From CAZQVN01 sp964596775 (GTDB lineage: Bacteria > Eisenbacteria > RBG-16-71-46 > JABDJR01 > JAWXBZ01): a DNA stretch of 64,000 nt. This document shows, piece by piece, positions 62,701 through 64,000 of this stretch (position 1 is its first letter; the number at the start of each line of letters is the position of its first letter). The notes under the pieces are model-generated. The model was not told the DNA's origin, did no database searches, and saw only the letters and a list, made by a program, of their open reading frames with translations. Location: positions 104,525 to 168,524 of the forward strand of contig CAZQVN010000004.1 of assembly GCA_964596775.1 (NCBI GenBank), read 5' to 3'. The position numbers and the translations under genes were made by a program.

Positions 62701-63154
62701 CCAGGAGCCGGGCTTCGCGCACTACTTCCGCTCGTGGATCCGAGGCGTCACGATTCAGGACTTTCAGGGCGACGTCCCGGTCGAGCCGCGTGTCCCGGGC
62801 CCGGTACACGTCGCCGAACGATCCGCCCCCGATCCGTTCGTGAACCTCGAGCATCCCCCAGCGCGACCCCGCTTCGAGCGGCGGAGCCGGCTCCGCGGCC
62901 GCATGACCCGCCGATCCGGAACTCGACGATCCGGCCAGGTTCTTCGCGCGGGACACGCTCTCCGACAGGTCCGCGTCGGAGGCTCCGGACATCAGCGCCC
63001 GGTGGACGACGGTCATTGCCGCCACGCTGCGGAGATGGCGGATTCCGGCCAGCTCCTCGTCGTTCCGCGCTCTGCTCTCCTCGAGATCCCAGTCTATGGC
63101 CTTCCCGCGCGCCAGAAGCGAAGACAGGCGGGCCAGCGGATCACGCTCGGGCAT
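59714..63154 (-). CDS. Ser/Thr kinase with STAND ATPase and 40-residue TPR repeats, ECF-coupled
   Basis: This 1146-residue cytoplasmic protein has a non-kinase head (1-95), a Hanks domain (IGGGSFGDVY 108-117, Lys131, DFG 240-242, MAPEVL) whose catalytic loop is HQDVKLTN (220-227) instead of HRDLKPEN, then a STAND NTPase (GPGGIGKT 408-415, LVILDNFEQV, LVTSRERL, GIPLAIELSAARL). Six or more TPR units of exactly 40 residues follow (EEALAIHRETGDRRMEG... pattern). The catalytic Asp and Lys are kept, so activity is plausible, but HQD makes it a non-RD kinase. Its start overlaps the upstream ECF sigma gene by 14 nt, so kinase and sigma factor are coupled. Confidence 0.93.
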   Translation of the reverse strand: MPERDPLARLSSLLARGKAIDWDLEESRARNDEELAGIRHLRSVAAMTVVHRALMSGASDADLSESVSRAKNLAGSSSSGSAGHAAAEPAPPLEAGSRWGMLEVHERIGGGSFGDVYRARDTRLDRDVALKVLNRDASDPRAEVVREARLLARIRHPNVVMVHGADRIGGRVGIWTEFLRGKTLDALLREKGVLDGKEATLIGLDLCRALSAVHAAGIVHQDVKLTNVMKEEDGRIVLMDFGLGREAEQGGSRRALSGTPLFMAPEVLAGSPSDARSDLYSLGVVFFALVTGALPVAAATLEELRACHARGDRRAAKDLRADLPPALVRFLDRALSPDPEKRFQSAAEAEQSLLLNMQDPAAREALRRDATGVPRHLPEETDTFVGREDDLVALDARLRNSRFVTLLGPGGIGKTRLAAQYGRRSLGSYPGGVWFCDLTEARSRDGIASAVGASLGVPLGTGDVIEQLGHAIGSRGRSLVILDNFEQVVGEALPTLGAWLARAPEASFLVTSRERLKISGEDVQPVESLPIDGGVELFVQRARRQRSVDMSGPEAESIGDIVRLVEGIPLAIELSAARLSVMTPAQMVDRMAERFRILAGTGAGRHATLRAAIDGSWELLKPWEKAAFTQCSVFEGGFGLDAAEGVLRLEAWPDAPWVVDVLQSLVDKSLVRSWVREEKRSAARPVVRFGMLVSLQEYAREILETGEGSADGARRRHAQWFARFGSEEAIAGLDLAGGVDRRRDLEPDLDNLVTACRRMVIDGDGETAIRCFRAAWAVLELRGPLATAVDLGRRIEGLPLTRGERSELLNLLGLAEQRSGRMSEGRRLFEEALAIDRERGDRAGEGRTLARLASISLNEGRTEEANALLEQALAIHRETGDRRMEGITLGNMGLGLHEQGRLEEAGAVLEESLAIHRDIGNRRSEGIVLGNLGDLRGAQGRTGEALRHLEAALVIHREVGNRRFEGIVLGNLGTLCQKIGRMSDAGGHFQAALAIHRDVGSRRFEGQGLDNVANLFHAEGRREEARARLEEALAIHRETGNRRGEAIALGRLAALALEADLLDEARNLLSRSEPLLRAPEYRVELGKVLCTRAEFELRAGNPEAARETCAEIERIAEQVEARPDSELLRRLAAVRRTPSGPSTPSV
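60051..60660. repeat. Six TPR-coding repeats with an exact 120-nt period
   Basis: The string ATGGCCAGCG or a close variant recurs at 60051, 60171, 60291, 60411, 60531 and 60651, always at 120-nt spacing, within the TPR part of the kinase gene. Each unit encodes 40 residues. Confidence 0.9.
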
Positions 63155-63734
63155 GGCGGCGCATCTCCAGGGCGAGGCGGTACAGGGCCCGCGATACGGC
63201 CTTCCGGGCCGCGACGGCGCTCGGCTTGCCGAGCTGGGTCATGACTTCGTGGTACGGAAGATCGAGCTCGATCTTCAGAAAGATCGCGTCGCGATCCTCG
63301 GGACGCAGACGCTGCAGGGCTCGCTCGTAGTTCTCCATCGTTTCCCGGCCGATGGCCTCCTCGAGCGGCGACGGCCCGCGATCCGGCAAACCGCTCTCCA
63401 TCGTCGCCCTCCCGCCGTGACGCCGGGCCCTTCGCGCCAGGGACCGGATCCGGTTCATGAGCGCAACGCGGAAGTAGGCCTGCAGTGCTCCGTCATGCCG
63501 CGGCGTGAACTCGTCCAGCCGTTTCAGCGCCGCGATCAGGGTTTCCTGTACGAGATCCGTCGTGTCATGGAGGTCGCGGGCACCCATCGGCAGCCGGCCG
63601 TGCGCCCAGCGCTCGAGCCGCGGACGATAGCGTTGAATGAGCGCGTCACGCGCGCGGGAGTCGCCCCGTTGCATGCGCCCGAGGAGATCGAGGGAAGCCT
63701 GGGACTCCAGAGGGCCGATCTCTTCCACATTCAT
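63141..63734 (-). CDS. ECF-type RNA polymerase sigma factor
   Basis: This 197-residue protein has a sigma2 region (about 20-95, MQRGDSRARDALIQRYRPRL, DTTDLVQETLIAALKRLDEF, LQAYFRVALMNRIRSLARR) and a sigma4 region (about 125-190, YERALQRLRPEDRDAIFLKIELDLPYHEVMTQLG, AARKAVSRALYRLALEM). There is no anti-sigma gene nearby; instead the next gene is a Ser/Thr kinase overlapping by 14 nt. Such ECF groups are known to be activated by phosphorylation from the linked kinase, as in the EcfP/PknT pair of Vibrio. That mode is a reasonable inference here. Confidence 0.95.
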   Translation of the reverse strand: MNVEEIGPLESQASLDLLGRMQRGDSRARDALIQRYRPRLERWAHGRLPMGARDLHDTTDLVQETLIAALKRLDEFTPRHDGALQAYFRVALMNRIRSLARRARRHGGRATMESGLPDRGPSPLEEAIGRETMENYERALQRLRPEDRDAIFLKIELDLPYHEVMTQLGKPSAVAARKAVSRALYRLALEMRRHARA

Positions 63735-63859
63735 CGCAGGGAGATTGTAACCCGGAAATCGCGGCCCGCCGAGATCCGCGTCGGGGCCTTCCTGGGCTTT
63801 ACGAAGCAGGCCGGCGACCCCCCTTCATCCGGAACACATCGGTCACAGAGTGCAGCTGA

Positions 63860-63893
63860 AAACGGCCCGGCGCAATCGTGTGCCGGGCCGTTT
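63860..63893 (-). terminator. Terminator-like stem-loop of the gene entering from the right edge
   Basis: Arms AAACGGCCCGGC (63860-63871) and GCCGGGCCGTTT (63882-63893) form a 12-bp stem with a 10-nt loop, about 36 nt beyond the stop of the edge gene. Read on the minus strand the stem ends in a short T run. Confidence 0.75.
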
Positions 63894-63928
63894 ACATACT
63901 TCTGGGGGCAAGTGGCCAGGAACAGCTC

Positions 63929-64000
63929 CTATTTCAAGATCACGATCCTCTGCGACTCCCTGATCCCGGCCGCCTTCAGGCTGACCTGGATGAAGTAGAT
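63929..64000 (-). CDS. C-terminal end of a FlgD-type secreted protein (partial)
   Basis: The minus strand from the window edge reads IYFIQVSLKAAGIRESQ and continues RIVILK to a TAG at 63929-63931. This is the closing strand of the FlgD-like sorting domain seen in five complete proteins of the window, so the gene outside the window is probably another large secreted protein. Confidence 0.75.
   Translation of the reverse strand: MYFIQVSLKAAGIRESQRIVILK

Overview
The window is about 64 kb of uniformly GC-rich bacterial DNA, probably metagenome-derived because it holds a 100-N scaffold gap. Codon use and start contexts (ATG, GTG or TTG behind GGAGG-type sites) are bacterial. I see no tRNA, rRNA, insertion sequence, phage gene or CRISPR array. 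Large secreted proteins ending in FlgD-like Ig sorting domains, a carboxypeptidase-regulatory-domain TonB receptor, and five Hanks-type Ser/Thr kinases with TolB, TPR or STAND modules suggest a Gram-negative, predatory or polymer-degrading lineage related to the FCB group (Eisenbacteria, Krumholzibacteria or Latescibacteria type) or Acidobacteria. This placement is inference from gene content.

Layout. 0.2-2.9 kb: a minus-strand operon of a secreted beta-barrel-like protein, a secreted endonuclease I and a deoxynucleoside kinase, consistent with use of extracellular DNA. 3.2-8.4 kb: a TonB-dependent receptor coupled to a calcium-loop surface protein. 8.4-14.9 kb: a lipoprotein, a kinase-STAND-TPR regulator, a small protein with a T6SS-cargo-like domain and a secreted protein. 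15.1-21.5 kb: a vanadium-haloperoxidase-like lipoprotein, Tag glycosylase with a methyltransferase and a tiny coupled ORF, an isopropylmalate-dehydrogenase-like enzyme, a strong candidate small RNA, and an RluA-type pseudouridine synthase. 21.6-29.3 kb: two transmembrane kinases flanking an LVIVD-repeat surface protein. 29.5-38.4 kb: Uup-type ABC-F, M13 peptidase, DUF368 transporter, PlsC-like acyltransferase and another transmembrane kinase.

38.3-43.5 kb holds the most system-like locus: five minus-strand genes, each overlapping the next by 4 nt (FAD oxidoreductase, DUF1365, cyclopropane-synthase-like enzyme, DUF1295 reductase-like membrane protein, second methyltransferase). It probably modifies membrane fatty acids in place and may make furan-type or branched acids. 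43.7-49.4 kb: a polytopic membrane protein and a surface protein with exact 90-residue repeats, with its own promoter and terminator. 49.5-53.9 kb: a MacAB-type export system. 54.1-59.6 kb: a gap-interrupted small secreted protein and a 1539-residue metalloprotease-like surface protein. 59.7-63.7 kb: an ECF sigma factor overlapping a kinase-STAND-TPR gene. The window ends inside another FlgD-type protein.

Taken together the region looks like envelope and surface biology (secreted adhesins and hydrolases, membrane lipid remodelling, C55-P recycling, efflux) under dense kinase and ECF signalling control.
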